From positions 30,403 to 94,402 of the forward strand of contig CAZJUQ010000046.1 of the NCBI GenBank assembly GCA_964549335.1: 64,000 nt of DNA, given 5' to 3'. A model generated the notes under the pieces. The model ran no database searches, was not told the origin of the DNA, and was given only the letters and a program-made list of their open reading frames with translations. Of this stretch, positions 1 through 7,691 are shown one piece after another. Numbering within the stretch: position 1 is the stretch's first letter; every line of letters begins with the position of its first letter. A program made the translations under genes and the position numbers. This stretch comes from Sulfidibacterium sp964549335 (GTDB taxonomy: Bacteria; Bacteroidota; Bacteroidia; Bacteroidales; F082).

Positions 1-214
1 TCAAACATGCCTCGGTAACCTCTTGCGGAGTGTCGAAATGCTTTTGTAATACCGCAAATTTAGAATGATCAACAGGTACCGAGTCGCGCTTTATGTCGAT
101 ATTCTTTGCCGAATAATAATTCCTGTCTTTATCGCTGTTGTATGTAAATACAATCCAAAAGATAAATATCCAGGGAATTACAATAATTAAAATTATCTCA
201 AAAAACTTTTTCAT
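1..214 (-). CDS. Membrane-anchored multihaem cytochrome c, N-terminal fragment (octahaem tetrathionate reductase-like)
   Basis: Only the first 71 codons lie in the window; the gene runs off the left edge. The start is the ATG whose complement is at 212-214. Residues about 4-24 form a single hydrophobic membrane anchor or uncleaved signal (IILIIVIPWIFIFWIVF). The segment after it contains HSKFAVLQ and TPQEVTEACL, which resembles the region just before the first CxxCH haem site in octahaem tetrathionate reductase-type cytochromes; the expected CH would be just outside the window. By inference it is a periplasmic multihaem reductase or electron carrier. It has its own promoter-like element at 280-287. 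Because no complete haem motif is visible, the family assignment is tentative. Confidence 0.6.
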   Translation of the reverse strand, partial: MKKFFEIILIIVIPWIFIFWIVFTYNSDKDRNYYSAKNIDIKRDSVPVDHSKFAVLQKHFDTPQEVTEACL

Positions 215-564
215 ACCAACAACTCTTTTCGTTTCGCATTAACAAAATATTAATAGCAACTGTTAACATTTAACGGGCGCAAAAGTAATTTTCTATCGCT
301 ATAAAACAATTAAATTCAATTATTTATAATATATATAAATAAGTTATATATTTTCATTAATACGCATGCGTAATAAATTGCATAAGTGAATGTTATCACA
401 TAACAGGTACCATTATGCCGTTTCGTTTCCGGGGAAACGGGGATTGAAATTTATTTTGAGTTCAAATAAAGATATAGATGCAGAGCCGGCATTAAAATTA
501 TGACAACAAATAAAGAGAAAGAGGGATACGGGTTAAAAAAAGGGGATGCTATGACAAAGGCCGT
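215..564. other. AT-rich intergenic region with palindromes
   Basis: No credible gene lies between the multihaem cytochrome start and the tRNA terminator. The region is very AT-rich. It contains a perfect 12-bp palindrome at 361-372 (TACGCATGCGTA), a candidate operator, and a short hairpin at 424-439 (CGTTTC, loop CGGG, GAAACG). Apart from the cytochrome promoter element nothing else stands out. Confidence 0.4.
280..287 (-). promoter_or_regulatory. Bacteroidota -7 promoter element for the multihaem cytochrome
   Basis: On the minus strand this reads TACTTTTG, a match to the Bacteroidota -7 consensus TAnnTTTG. It predicts transcription starting near 273 and a leader of about 60 nt before the cytochrome start at 214. 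No convincing -33 element was identified. Confidence 0.4.
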
Positions 565-606
565 AAAAAGCAAAAGAGCCCCGCTGTATAAACAAGAGGG
601 CTCTTT
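565..606 (-). terminator. Rho-independent terminator of tRNA-Pro
   Basis: A perfect 9-bp stem pairs 573-581 (AAAGAGCCC) with 598-606. Read on the minus strand, the hairpin is followed by a T-rich run. It lies a few bases downstream of the tRNA 3' end and should terminate that transcript. Confidence 0.8.
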
Positions 607-610
607 ACTG

Positions 611-685
611 TCGGGGTGAGAGGATTCGAACCTCCGGCCTCTTCGTCCCGAACGAAGCGCGCTAACCGGGCTGCGCCACACCCCG
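611..685 (-). tRNA. tRNA-Pro (anticodon CGG)
   Basis: The minus strand folds into a full cloverleaf. The acceptor stem is CGGGGTG paired with CACCCCG, with discriminator A. The anticodon stem CTTCG/CGAAG encloses the loop TTCGGGA, giving anticodon CGG, which reads CCG proline codons. The T arm has the canonical GGTTCGAATCC. CCA is not encoded, as is common in Bacteroidota. A TAATTTTG promoter element lies just upstream and a rho-independent terminator just downstream, so it is probably a single-gene transcript. Confidence 0.95.
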
Positions 686-700
686 GAAAAATTCAGGCTG

Positions 701-708
701 CAAAATTA
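701..708 (-). promoter_or_regulatory. -7 promoter element for tRNA-Pro
   Basis: TAATTTTG on the minus strand matches TAnnTTTG and ends 16 bases before the mature 5' end of the tRNA at 685. Confidence 0.5.
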
Positions 709-766
709 AAAAACCATATCTTTTTCACCAATTTTTACCGGTATATTTTTGTTTTTTTACAACTAT

Positions 767-1108
767 CTAAAATTCAATATCATAAAAATCATCCGTAAAG
801 GGTTTATGCAATCTGTCGTCATATTTTTGTAATTGACGGCGCAAATTTTGCACCTCTTTTTGCAGGAATTTCAATTTTTCACGCATCTCCATTATTATTT
901 CTATTCCTGCTTTGTTTACACCCAAATCGCGGTAGAGTCGAATAATGCGTTCGTATTTGTCCAGTTGGTCGCTCAACACACAAGGTTCCTGTTCAACCAC
1001 ATGTATTTCTATTATTCCTTCCTGAGCAAACTCGTGTAACAACGAGACGTTAACATTATGAAATTCCGCAAGTTTTTTTATTGCTATATATTTTTCCATC
1101 TGTATCAA
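767..1108 (-). CDS. CbpM-like chaperone modulator (MerR-type helix-turn-helix plus coiled coil)
   Basis: This 113-residue protein has an N-terminal MerR-like helix-turn-helix (about residues 5-45, YIAIKKLAEFHNVNVSLLHEFAQ read in two parts as helix-turn-helix) and a C-terminal charged coiled coil (about 75-105, EKLKFLQKEVQNLRRQLQ). Known CbpM proteins bind the J domain of CbpA and modulate it rather than acting as ordinary DNA-binding regulators. The gene starts 3 nt after the stop of the DnaJ-type gene upstream, so the two are co-transcribed, which is the usual cbpA-cbpM arrangement. Start codons are possible at 1108 or, at residue 4, 1099. The assignment rests mainly on gene context, size and fold pattern. 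Confidence 0.75.
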   Translation of the reverse strand: MIQMEKYIAIKKLAEFHNVNVSLLHEFAQEGIIEIHVVEQEPCVLSDQLDKYERIIRLYRDLGVNKAGIEIIMEMREKLKFLQKEVQNLRRQLQKYDDRLHKPFTDDFYDIEF

Positions 1109-1111
1109 ATT

Positions 1112-2050
1112 TTAATATTTACCTCTTAATTGAGCCAATTTTTTAAACAGTTCTTTTTCTTCGCTTGAAAGGTTCACCGGTAACACGACATTTATTTTCA
1201 CGTACAAATCGCCGAAACTGCCCTGTTTTTTATAAACGGGAAAACCTTTACCTTTCAAACGCAACGTTGTACCGTTTTGGGTTCCTTCCTTAATTTTCAT
1301 TTTTATTTTTCCCGAAAGGGTTTCAATTATTGTTTCGCCTCCCAACACAGCAGTATAAAGGTCGATATTATGAGTGGTATAAAGGTCGTCGCCTTTTCTT
1401 TCGAACTGCGGGTCGGGATCAACCAAAACGGTAATGTACAAATCGCCGTTTGCGCCGCCGCCCACTCCGGGGCCGCCTTTCCCTTTCAATTTCAATATTT
1501 GTCCGTCTTTAATTCCGGGGGGTATTGTAATTCTTATTTTTTTCCCGTTTACGTTTAAAGTATGTTTTGTTTCGTGATACGCCATTCTTAAAGGGAGGTG
1601 CATTTCAGCCTGATAATCCTGTCCTTTCATAGAGTAGGTACGTCCGCGTGTTGAAAATCCGCCACTTGAAGCACCCCCGAAACCTCCCCCGAACATCGAA
1701 CGGAAAAAGTCGGAAAAATCGTCCATATCAAAACCTCCGGCATCGCCGCCCGAAGAATAAAACCGCTGTCCGAAACCGGCCGAAGCTCCGGCTTTACTCC
1801 ACGCTTCGTGCTGCTCGTCGGAAACTTTTGCCCAATCGGCTCCGTATTTGTCGTACTTCTCCCGCTTTTTCGGGTCACTCAATACCTCATTGGCTTCGTT
1901 TATCTCCTTGAATTTTTTTTCCGCCTCTTTGTCATTGGGGTTAACATCGGGATGATATTTACGGGCAAGTTTACGGTATGCCTTTTTGACCTCATCTTGC
2001 GTGGCATTCTTGCTCAATCCCAATATTTTATAATAATCTTTATATTCCAT
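1112..2050 (-). CDS. cbpA: DnaJ-family co-chaperone, CbpA type
   Basis: This 312-residue cytoplasmic co-chaperone stimulates Hsp70 (DnaK) ATPase through its J domain. The J domain occupies about residues 4-70 with the essential HPD at 33-35. It is followed by a Gly/Phe-rich linker (about 85-130, containing GGGFGGASSGGF) and two C-terminal substrate-binding beta domains (about 145-300). The zinc-finger CxxCxGxG repeats of DnaJ proper are absent, which makes it a class II (CbpA) protein. It is the first gene of a two-gene operon with the CbpM-like modulator, under a TAATTTTG promoter element at 2107-2114. Length and domain order are normal for the family. Confidence 0.9.
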   Translation of the reverse strand: MEYKDYYKILGLSKNATQDEVKKAYRKLARKYHPDVNPNDKEAEKKFKEINEANEVLSDPKKREKYDKYGADWAKVSDEQHEAWSKAGASAGFGQRFYSSGGDAGGFDMDDFSDFFRSMFGGGFGGASSGGFSTRGRTYSMKGQDYQAEMHLPLRMAYHETKHTLNVNGKKIRITIPPGIKDGQILKLKGKGGPGVGGGANGDLYITVLVDPDPQFERKGDDLYTTHNIDLYTAVLGGETIIETLSGKIKMKIKEGTQNGTTLRLKGKGFPVYKKQGSFGDLYVKINVVLPVNLSSEEKELFKKLAQLRGKY

Positions 2051-2106
2051 ATATCCGTTGTTATCTTTTTTTGTTCATTACTTTTTTTTGTAAGATAGCT
2101 ATTGAA

Positions 2107-2114
2107 CAAAATTA
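2107..2114 (-). promoter_or_regulatory. -7 promoter element for the cbpA-cbpM operon
   Basis: The minus strand reads TAATTTTG, about 57 nt upstream of the cbpA ATG. A separate element of identical sequence at 2187-2194 on the plus strand serves the divergent nhaA. Confidence 0.45.
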
Positions 2115-2186
2115 ATGCCAACCGGTTATTAACCAACAAATAATCAAGGATTAAAAATAGATATTAAACGCTAAGGACATTTTAAT

Positions 2187-2194
2187 TAATTTTG
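2187..2194 (+). promoter_or_regulatory. -7 promoter element for nhaA
   Basis: TAATTTTG matches TAnnTTTG. It predicts transcription starting about 20 nt before the nhaA ATG at 2220. Confidence 0.45.
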
Positions 2195-2219
2195 AAAATC
2201 CAATAAAGTACTCTGAACA

Positions 2220-3530
2220 ATGAAAAACAAACCTGTAAAAACGTATGGTATCGTAACCTTTATAAATCAGGAAACCCTCGGCGGAATATTGCTGATAGTA
2301 ACAACAATTATTGCATTAATTTGGGCAAACTCCACCTGGTTCGAAAGTTATCACCGTTTGTGGCACGATTTCAAAGCCGGCTTTTCGTGGGGCGATTTCG
2401 AGCTTAGAGGCTCTTTACACCACTGGATTAACGACGGACTAATGGCAATATTTTTCTTTACCGTGGGTTTGGAAATAAAGCGCGAAATTATAGGCGGTGA
2501 ACTGTCTTCATTAAAAAAGGCTTCACTCCCCATTGTGGCGGCAATAGGAGGAATGGCTATTCCCGCAATAATATATTCGCTTGTGGTGATAAACAAACCC
2601 GCACTTGCCGCCGGTTGGGGCATACCTATGGCTACGGATATAGCTTTCGCATTGGGGCTGCTTGCAATGCTCGGAAAAAGAGTGAATATCAACCTGAAAA
2701 TTTTTCTTACCGCACTTGCCATAGCCGACGATTTGGGCGCCGTTCTGGTTATCGCTCTCTTTTATACCAATCAGATTAACTATTCGGAACTGATTTCCGC
2801 CGCACTCTTTTTAATAATTCTTATAGCGGCTAATTTTGCCGGCGTACGGAGGACGGTCTTTTATGCCGCCGTGGGATTTCTCGGCGTTTGGATGTCGTTT
2901 CTCTTTTCGGGGGTGCATGCCACAATTGCAGGCGTGCTTATTGCCTTAACAATACCGGCACGAACAAAAATAGACGAAAAAAGTTTCATCGACAAATTAT
3001 TAAAACTGATTAAAAAATTCGAAAAAACCGCCTCTAACGACAACAACCTGCTAACCAAAGAACAGACACATATTATCGAAGAAATAGAAACGCTGAACGA
3101 CAAAGCAAATACTCCGCTTCAAAAACTTGAACATGCTTTGCACCCAATCACGGCTTTTTTTATTCTCCCCCTGTTTGCCCTGGCAAATGCGGGTGTGCAC
3201 GTGGAAGGCAATATCTTTAAATTGTTGGTACACCCCATTTCACTTGGAATAATCTCCGGACTCTTTGCCGGAAAATTTTTAGGCATCACACTCTTTTCGA
3301 AACTCACCGTCAAACTAAAATGGGCAGTACTGCCTCAAGGTGTAAAATGGAAAGAACTGTACGGAGTGGCACTTTTGGCAGGTATAGGATTTACAATGTC
3401 GATTTTTATCTCCGATTTGGCTTTTTCAGATGAAACATACAAGCAGATTGCCAAAGTGGCTATTATGGCGGCATCTTTGCTTTCCGCCCTCACGGGAATG
3501 ATTTGGCTTGCGGTTACCACAAAAAAATAA
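2220..3530 (+). CDS. nhaA: Na+/H+ antiporter NhaA
   Basis: This 436-residue inner-membrane protein exchanges cytoplasmic Na+ for external protons and serves pH and sodium homeostasis. The NhaA family hallmark is present: paired aspartates D170-D171 in ALAIADDLGAVLVIAL, equivalent to E. coli D163/D164, and D140 in the ATDIAFALG helix, equivalent to E. coli D133. About 11-12 hydrophobic segments follow. Residues about 255-305 form a hydrophilic, predicted helical insertion between the two halves, which makes the protein longer than the roughly 390-residue E. coli enzyme. It stands alone with its own promoter element and is divergent from cbpA. Confidence 0.95.
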   Translation: MKNKPVKTYGIVTFINQETLGGILLIVTTIIALIWANSTWFESYHRLWHDFKAGFSWGDFELRGSLHHWINDGLMAIFFFTVGLEIKREIIGGELSSLKKASLPIVAAIGGMAIPAIIYSLVVINKPALAAGWGIPMATDIAFALGLLAMLGKRVNINLKIFLTALAIADDLGAVLVIALFYTNQINYSELISAALFLIILIAANFAGVRRTVFYAAVGFLGVWMSFLFSGVHATIAGVLIALTIPARTKIDEKSFIDKLLKLIKKFEKTASNDNNLLTKEQTHIIEEIETLNDKANTPLQKLEHALHPITAFFILPLFALANAGVHVEGNIFKLLVHPISLGIISGLFAGKFLGITLFSKLTVKLKWAVLPQGVKWKELYGVALLAGIGFTMSIFISDLAFSDETYKQIAKVAIMAASLLSALTGMIWLAVTTKK

Positions 3531-3639
3531 TTTCAATACTTTGCCTATACAATCGGCATTACTCTTTATTTATACACAAGTAGATAAAAAACAAATTTGA
3601 AACAAAAAACGGTTTAAGTCATAAATAAAAAAACAAAAA

Positions 3640-3849
3640 ATGAATAATAAAAGATATATTATGCCGGCGCTTTTTTTAATTGCCGTATTGTTTTGTTCGG
3701 GATGTTCCTCACACAAAAAGGGCTTTAAACCGCACAACAAACACAACAAAGATTGCGGATGCTCGCACTGGAGCAATAATTCGGTACCTGTCCGACAACC
3801 TGCAGCGCCAGGGATAACATTTCCATTACAATATTTAAAACAAGTTTAA
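3640..3849 (+). CDS. Small hypothetical lipoprotein
   Basis: This 69-residue protein has a lipoprotein signal peptide with lipobox LFCSGC, lipidated at about Cys22. The mature part is only about 48 residues, rich in Lys, His and Asn, with a CGCSHW motif that could bind a metal (inference only). I do not recognise a family. Coding is supported by the clear export signal and its position on the same strand between nhaA and the SprT-like gene. It ends 51 nt before the next ATG, so co-transcription with the SprT-like gene is possible. Confidence 0.6.
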   Translation: MNNKRYIMPALFLIAVLFCSGCSSHKKGFKPHNKHNKDCGCSHWSNNSVPVRQPAAPGITFPLQYLKQV

Positions 3850-3900
3850 CGCAACAGCTCTAAACGGAGCAATTCCAAATTGGCAAAAAATCATTTTTTC

Positions 3901-4548
3901 ATGCAAAACGAATCAAAAGAGATATTAAAAAGGCATTTACCGGAAGATGCCGTTGATGATGTTTTTCACTGGCTCCAAAAGAAAAAGATACATTTAAAAA
4001 TTACGCGAAAGCGTACCACGAAACTCGGCGATTACCGTCCTCCCGTGAGATATCCGGCACACCGCATCTCAATAAACGGCGATTTAAACACTTACTCTTT
4101 TTTAATTACATTTTTGCACGAGCTGGCTCACCTTTTGGTTTTTGAAAAATACGGACGCACCCGCATGCCGCACGGAACAGAATGGAAACAAGAATATGAA
4201 AACCTGTTGGTATATTTTATCGACAAAGGAGTATTCCCCGCCGACATTTCACAAACCCTTTTATCCAACTTGGGGAACAGCAAAGCTTCGAGCAATGCCG
4301 ATATCGGACTTACCAAAATTTTAAAAAAATACGACAAAAACAACCCGCGAAACGCAAATGACACATCAAAAGTATTTTTGGAAGAGCTCAACGAAGGAGA
4401 AAAATTTGTGTACGGGAAGAACAGATTTTTTATTAAACTGGAAAAAAGGCGTACACGGTTCCGCTGCAAGGAACTGAGTACCGGACGGATTTTTATTTTC
4501 CACCCTTTGGCCGAAGTACAACCCGTAACAAAACCCCAAACCTCCTGA
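3901..4548 (+). CDS. SprT-like zinc metalloprotease-domain protein
   Basis: The protein has 215 residues when started at the ATG at 3901; an in-frame TTG at 3880 would add seven. It contains HELAHL with H73, E74 and H77, the HExxH zinc-binding and catalytic signature of the SprT/Spartan family, followed by a conserved-looking MPHGTEWK segment where the third zinc-ligand histidine of the family normally lies. The C-terminal region (about 165-210) resembles the SprT zinc-ribbon region in position, but no four-cysteine motif is visible. In eukaryotes Spartan degrades DNA-protein crosslinks; the role of bacterial SprT is poorly known. It is probably cytoplasmic, since it has no signal peptide. 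Confidence 0.8.
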   Translation: MQNESKEILKRHLPEDAVDDVFHWLQKKKIHLKITRKRTTKLGDYRPPVRYPAHRISINGDLNTYSFLITFLHELAHLLVFEKYGRTRMPHGTEWKQEYENLLVYFIDKGVFPADISQTLLSNLGNSKASSNADIGLTKILKKYDKNNPRNANDTSKVFLEELNEGEKFVYGKNRFFIKLEKRRTRFRCKELSTGRIFIFHPLAEVQPVTKPQTS

Positions 4549-4667
4549 AAAAGTTGCCTGCACCTTTCCGTATCCCTAAATTATTGATAAGCACCCGAAA
4601 CAAACAACACAACCGGCTTGTTATCAAAGAAATTTTTATCAACCCTTTACCGTTTGTCATATTTCGT

Positions 4668-4675
4668 TACCTTTG
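4668..4675 (+). promoter_or_regulatory. -7 promoter element for corA
   Basis: TACCTTTG matches TAnnTTTG and predicts a leader of about 65 nt before the corA start at 4748. No gene lies in the 199-bp gap between the SprT-like gene and corA. Confidence 0.5.
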
Positions 4676-4731
4676 CGCCGAAATATACCGCAAAAAAGGT
4701 AACAATGGAATATTCCTGAATAACGCATAAA

Positions 4732-4750
4732 CATAGGAGGAAAGCCTATG
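4732..4750 (+). promoter_or_regulatory. Shine-Dalgarno and start codon inside a small hairpin (corA)
   Basis: A strong AGGAGG ribosome-binding site at 4735-4740 precedes the corA ATG, which is unusual here because most genes in the window lack one. CATAGG (4732-4737) pairs perfectly with CCTATG (4745-4750) across a 7-nt loop. The hairpin contains most of the Shine-Dalgarno sequence and the whole start codon, so it could limit ribosome access. Confidence 0.45.
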
Positions 4751-5659
4751 ATAGAAACAGTAAAATTGGGAGGGCGCTTAAAATGGCACCACATTAAAAA
4801 TCCTACTGATAAAGATTTTGAATATTTAGAAAACACTTTTCATTTCCACCAACTCGACATAGAAGACTGTAGGCAAAGCAACCAACGTCCTAAAATCGAC
4901 ACTTACGACGACTACTATTTCCTCATTTTGCATTTCCCCAATTTCGACCACCAAAACAGATTTGTAAAACCAAAAGAGGTAAAAATATTCTGGGGCGAAG
5001 ATTACATTATAACCGTAGGAAAATCGCACTGGGTAGTAAGCTCGGTGTTCGAAGAGGCAAAAGAACAGGAAAAACGAGGCGAAGATTTCGAAATAGCAAC
5101 CTCCGATGCGTTACTATATACTTTACTCGAACGCCTGATGAACGAATCGGTCTATCTGCTCAGAAAAGTAGGTCTTGAACTTGAATTTATCAACCGCGAA
5201 TTGTTCGACGCAAAACCCGTTAAAACAATAGAAAAACTTTCGGTAACCAGAAAAAACATAATTGTCCTTAATACCATGCTTAAACCCCAACTCAGAGTCT
5301 TTAACAAATTCGAGTCGGGAAGTATAGAAGGATATGCCGACAATATGGAAGAATACTGGGGAAACATTCTCGACTATTACAACAAAATGTTCGACATGAT
5401 TGAAGATTACGGCGAACTTATCGAGGGGCTCTCAACCACTTTCGACTCAATGCAGACCAACAAAACAAACGAAATAATGAAAATACTAACACTTATTTCG
5501 TCTATTGTTTTACCTCTTACTTTCCTTACGGGATTGTACGGAATGAATGTTATTTTACCTTTACAACACGACTCATATGCTTTTTGGATAATTCTTGCGG
5601 TAATGGCAATTATTTCCGGAGGAATGGTTATCTATTTCAAAAGAAAAAAATGGATGTAA
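4748..5659 (+). CDS. corA: CorA-family magnesium/cobalt transporter
   Basis: This 303-residue inner-membrane channel imports Mg2+ and possibly Co2+ or Ni2+. It has a long cytoplasmic alpha/beta N-terminal domain, a long helix leading to the membrane (about 190-250), and two C-terminal transmembrane helices. The first of these ends in the family-defining GMN motif (265-267, within LTGLYGMNV). CorA acts as a pentamer. The C-terminus is basic (KRKKWM), as usual. An exceptional Shine-Dalgarno/hairpin arrangement precedes the start. It is followed 27 nt later by an iron alcohol dehydrogenase on the same strand. Confidence 0.93.
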   Translation: MIETVKLGGRLKWHHIKNPTDKDFEYLENTFHFHQLDIEDCRQSNQRPKIDTYDDYYFLILHFPNFDHQNRFVKPKEVKIFWGEDYIITVGKSHWVVSSVFEEAKEQEKRGEDFEIATSDALLYTLLERLMNESVYLLRKVGLELEFINRELFDAKPVKTIEKLSVTRKNIIVLNTMLKPQLRVFNKFESGSIEGYADNMEEYWGNILDYYNKMFDMIEDYGELIEGLSTTFDSMQTNKTNEIMKILTLISSIVLPLTFLTGLYGMNVILPLQHDSYAFWIILAVMAIISGGMVIYFKRKKWM

Positions 5660-5686
5660 TCAACCGGTATTTACACTGTAATAAAT

Positions 5687-6838
5687 ATGGCCATAGAAAA
5701 CTTCAGTATTTTTAATCCCACCAGATTACATTTTGGGAAAGGCGTGGTACAAAACCTCGGAACAAGGGTGAAAATTTACGGAAAAAGAGTCCTTTTGATG
5801 TACGGAAAGGGCTCCGTTAAAAAATACGGTTATTACGATACCGTTGTTTCAAAACTTCATGAAACGGGACTTGAGACGGTAGAATTTCAAGGAATAAAAC
5901 CCAACCCCGTTGTTGACGATGTAAGAAACGCCGTAAAACTGGGGCGTGAAAACAATATCGATGTCATTGTTGCCCTCGGCGGTGGTAGTGTCATCGATTC
6001 GGCTAAAATAACCGCTCTTTCCATTGCAAACAATGAAGACCCATGGCAATTCATGGACTGGAAAGCCTCACCACAAAAAACAATTCCGCTGATTTGCGTT
6101 CTTACCATTGCAGCTACAGGAACCGAAATGAACGGTGCGGCTGTGTTGCAAAACCAACAGACAAAACAAAAATCAGGCTACGTAAACGAACTCAATTTCC
6201 CCAAAGAGTCGTTTCTCGACCCGTCGTTTACCACAACCGTTCCGGCAAATTACACGGCATACGGTATCGTCGATTTGATTGCTCATGCCTTGGAAGCCTT
6301 TTTCGGAGCAGGCGAACCCTCGGTAACCGACAAAATAACAACATCTATAATCAAAGATGCAATGGAATGGGCTCCGGCACTTTTAAACAACCTCTCCGAC
6401 TACGATTTGAGAGCAAACATTATGCTTGATGCCACACTTGCACTTAACGGAGTAACGTCGTACGGAAAAAAAAGCGGCGACTGGGGGGTACATGCCATAG
6501 GACACGAACTGTCGTTTCTTTACGATACCCCTCACGGAGCCACATTGAGCATCGCATATCCCGCTTGGCTGAAACTGCAAAAAGATAGAATAACTGACAG
6601 AATTTCAACCCTCGGCAAATTACTTTTCAACACCTCAAACACAGATAAAACAATTGACCTTTTACAATCGTTTTTCAAAGAAATCAACTCTCCCGTATCG
6701 TTAAAAGAGACAGGTATTAACGAACACTATAAAAGTCAAATCGTTAATCAGATGAAAAAAAATAAAATTACCGGTATGCACCATAAACTTTCGGAAAACG
6801 ATTATGAAACTTTGGTCGATTTTATGCTAAAAGGATAA
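5687..6838 (+). CDS. Iron-containing alcohol dehydrogenase (butanol dehydrogenase/YqhD-like)
   Basis: This 383-residue cytoplasmic NAD(P)H-dependent enzyme should reduce aldehydes or oxidise alcohols. The nucleotide-binding signature GGGSVIDSAK lies at about 97-106. The metal-binding region is visible as VDLIAHALE and HAIGHELS, then DTPHGATLS, which supply the Asp and His ligands of group III (iron-type) dehydrogenases. Overall similarity is to the BDH/YqhD branch. The true substrate cannot be read from the sequence. It is followed after only 4 nt by the ATP-cone/nuclease gene, and that one overlaps the SDR gene, so the three form a likely operon. Confidence 0.9.
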   Translation: MAIENFSIFNPTRLHFGKGVVQNLGTRVKIYGKRVLLMYGKGSVKKYGYYDTVVSKLHETGLETVEFQGIKPNPVVDDVRNAVKLGRENNIDVIVALGGGSVIDSAKITALSIANNEDPWQFMDWKASPQKTIPLICVLTIAATGTEMNGAAVLQNQQTKQKSGYVNELNFPKESFLDPSFTTTVPANYTAYGIVDLIAHALEAFFGAGEPSVTDKITTSIIKDAMEWAPALLNNLSDYDLRANIMLDATLALNGVTSYGKKSGDWGVHAIGHELSFLYDTPHGATLSIAYPAWLKLQKDRITDRISTLGKLLFNTSNTDKTIDLLQSFFKEINSPVSLKETGINEHYKSQIVNQMKKNKITGMHHKLSENDYETLVDFMLKG

Positions 6839-6842
6839 TCTC

Positions 6843-7691
6843 ATGCAAAAAAGCATCCTCATAAGAAAATCAAACGGCGAAAAAGTTCCTTTTGACGAAA
6901 CCAAATTACGCAGCGCCCTTCTGAGGTCGGGAGCATCGGAAACCGATATCGAACACGCTATCGAACGTGTTTACAATATTTTACAAGAGGGTATTTCCAC
7001 CAAAACCATATACCGGTATGCATATCAGGCATTGCGAAAACAATCGAAACGGGCAGCCGGACGATACCGTTTGAAACGGGCAATGCTTGAACTGGGACCT
7101 TCGGGTTACCCTTTCGAAAAATTTATCGCAAAACTATTGGAAACACAGGGCTATAAATGCACTGTTAACAAAATACAACAAGGAAAATGTGTAACCCACG
7201 AACTCGATGTTGTTGCCGAAAAAGACAACGTTAAAATAATGATAGAATGCAAATACCACAGCGAGGCCGATAGAAAAAGCGATGTAAAAATACCTTTATA
7301 TATAAATTCCCGTTTTCTCGACGTAAAAAATGTTTGGGAAAAAGAGAACCCGCATAAAGTATATAAAGGTATGGTGGTTACCAACACAAGATTTTCGCAA
7401 GATGCCGTTGATTACGCTAAATGCGAGGGACTTCTTTTGGTCTCGTGGGACTATCCCCATACCAACAGCCTTAAAGAACAAATCGACCGCGCAGGACTGC
7501 ACCCGGTTACCAGTTTGGGACTATTAAAAAAAACCGAAAAAAGGGAACTTCTCGAAAACGGAATAGTGCTTTGCAGACAATTGATAAATAATGTCGCCAT
7601 GTTGGAAAACATGAAAATTCACAGAACACGCATAAAAAAAATTATCGACGAAGCAATGGAAATTATACGGCAAAATAATCATACGTTATGA
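6843..7691 (+). CDS. ATP-cone domain fused to a PD-(D/E)XK (Mrr-like) nuclease domain
   Basis: This 282-residue protein joins two domains. Residues about 3-88 form an ATP-cone (RKSNGEKVPFDETKLRSAL is the typical opening), the nucleotide-sensing module usually found on ribonucleotide reductases and NrdR. Residues about 90-215 show a restriction-endonuclease-like core: E92, the pair E120-L-D122 in THELDVVA, and E135-C-K137 in MIECKYH, which together make the E-x-D...E-x-K catalytic pattern of Mrr-type nucleases. The C-terminal region (about 225-280) is helical. I infer a nucleotide-regulated DNA nuclease. It sits between the alcohol dehydrogenase (4-nt gap) and an SDR gene (ATGA overlap); no methylase is nearby. 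Confidence 0.8.
   Translation: MQKSILIRKSNGEKVPFDETKLRSALLRSGASETDIEHAIERVYNILQEGISTKTIYRYAYQALRKQSKRAAGRYRLKRAMLELGPSGYPFEKFIAKLLETQGYKCTVNKIQQGKCVTHELDVVAEKDNVKIMIECKYHSEADRKSDVKIPLYINSRFLDVKNVWEKENPHKVYKGMVVTNTRFSQDAVDYAKCEGLLLVSWDYPHTNSLKEQIDRAGLHPVTSLGLLKKTEKRELLENGIVLCRQLINNVAMLENMKIHRTRIKKIIDEAMEIIRQNNHTL

Noticed and set aside
451..681. Reading frame over the tRNA gene on the minus strand
   Set aside because: It overlaps a complete tRNA-Pro and its terminator; the translated part has no recognisable feature.
3880..3900. TTG start of the SprT-like gene
   Set aside because: The ATG at 3901 gives a normal start; the seven extra codons add nothing recognisable.
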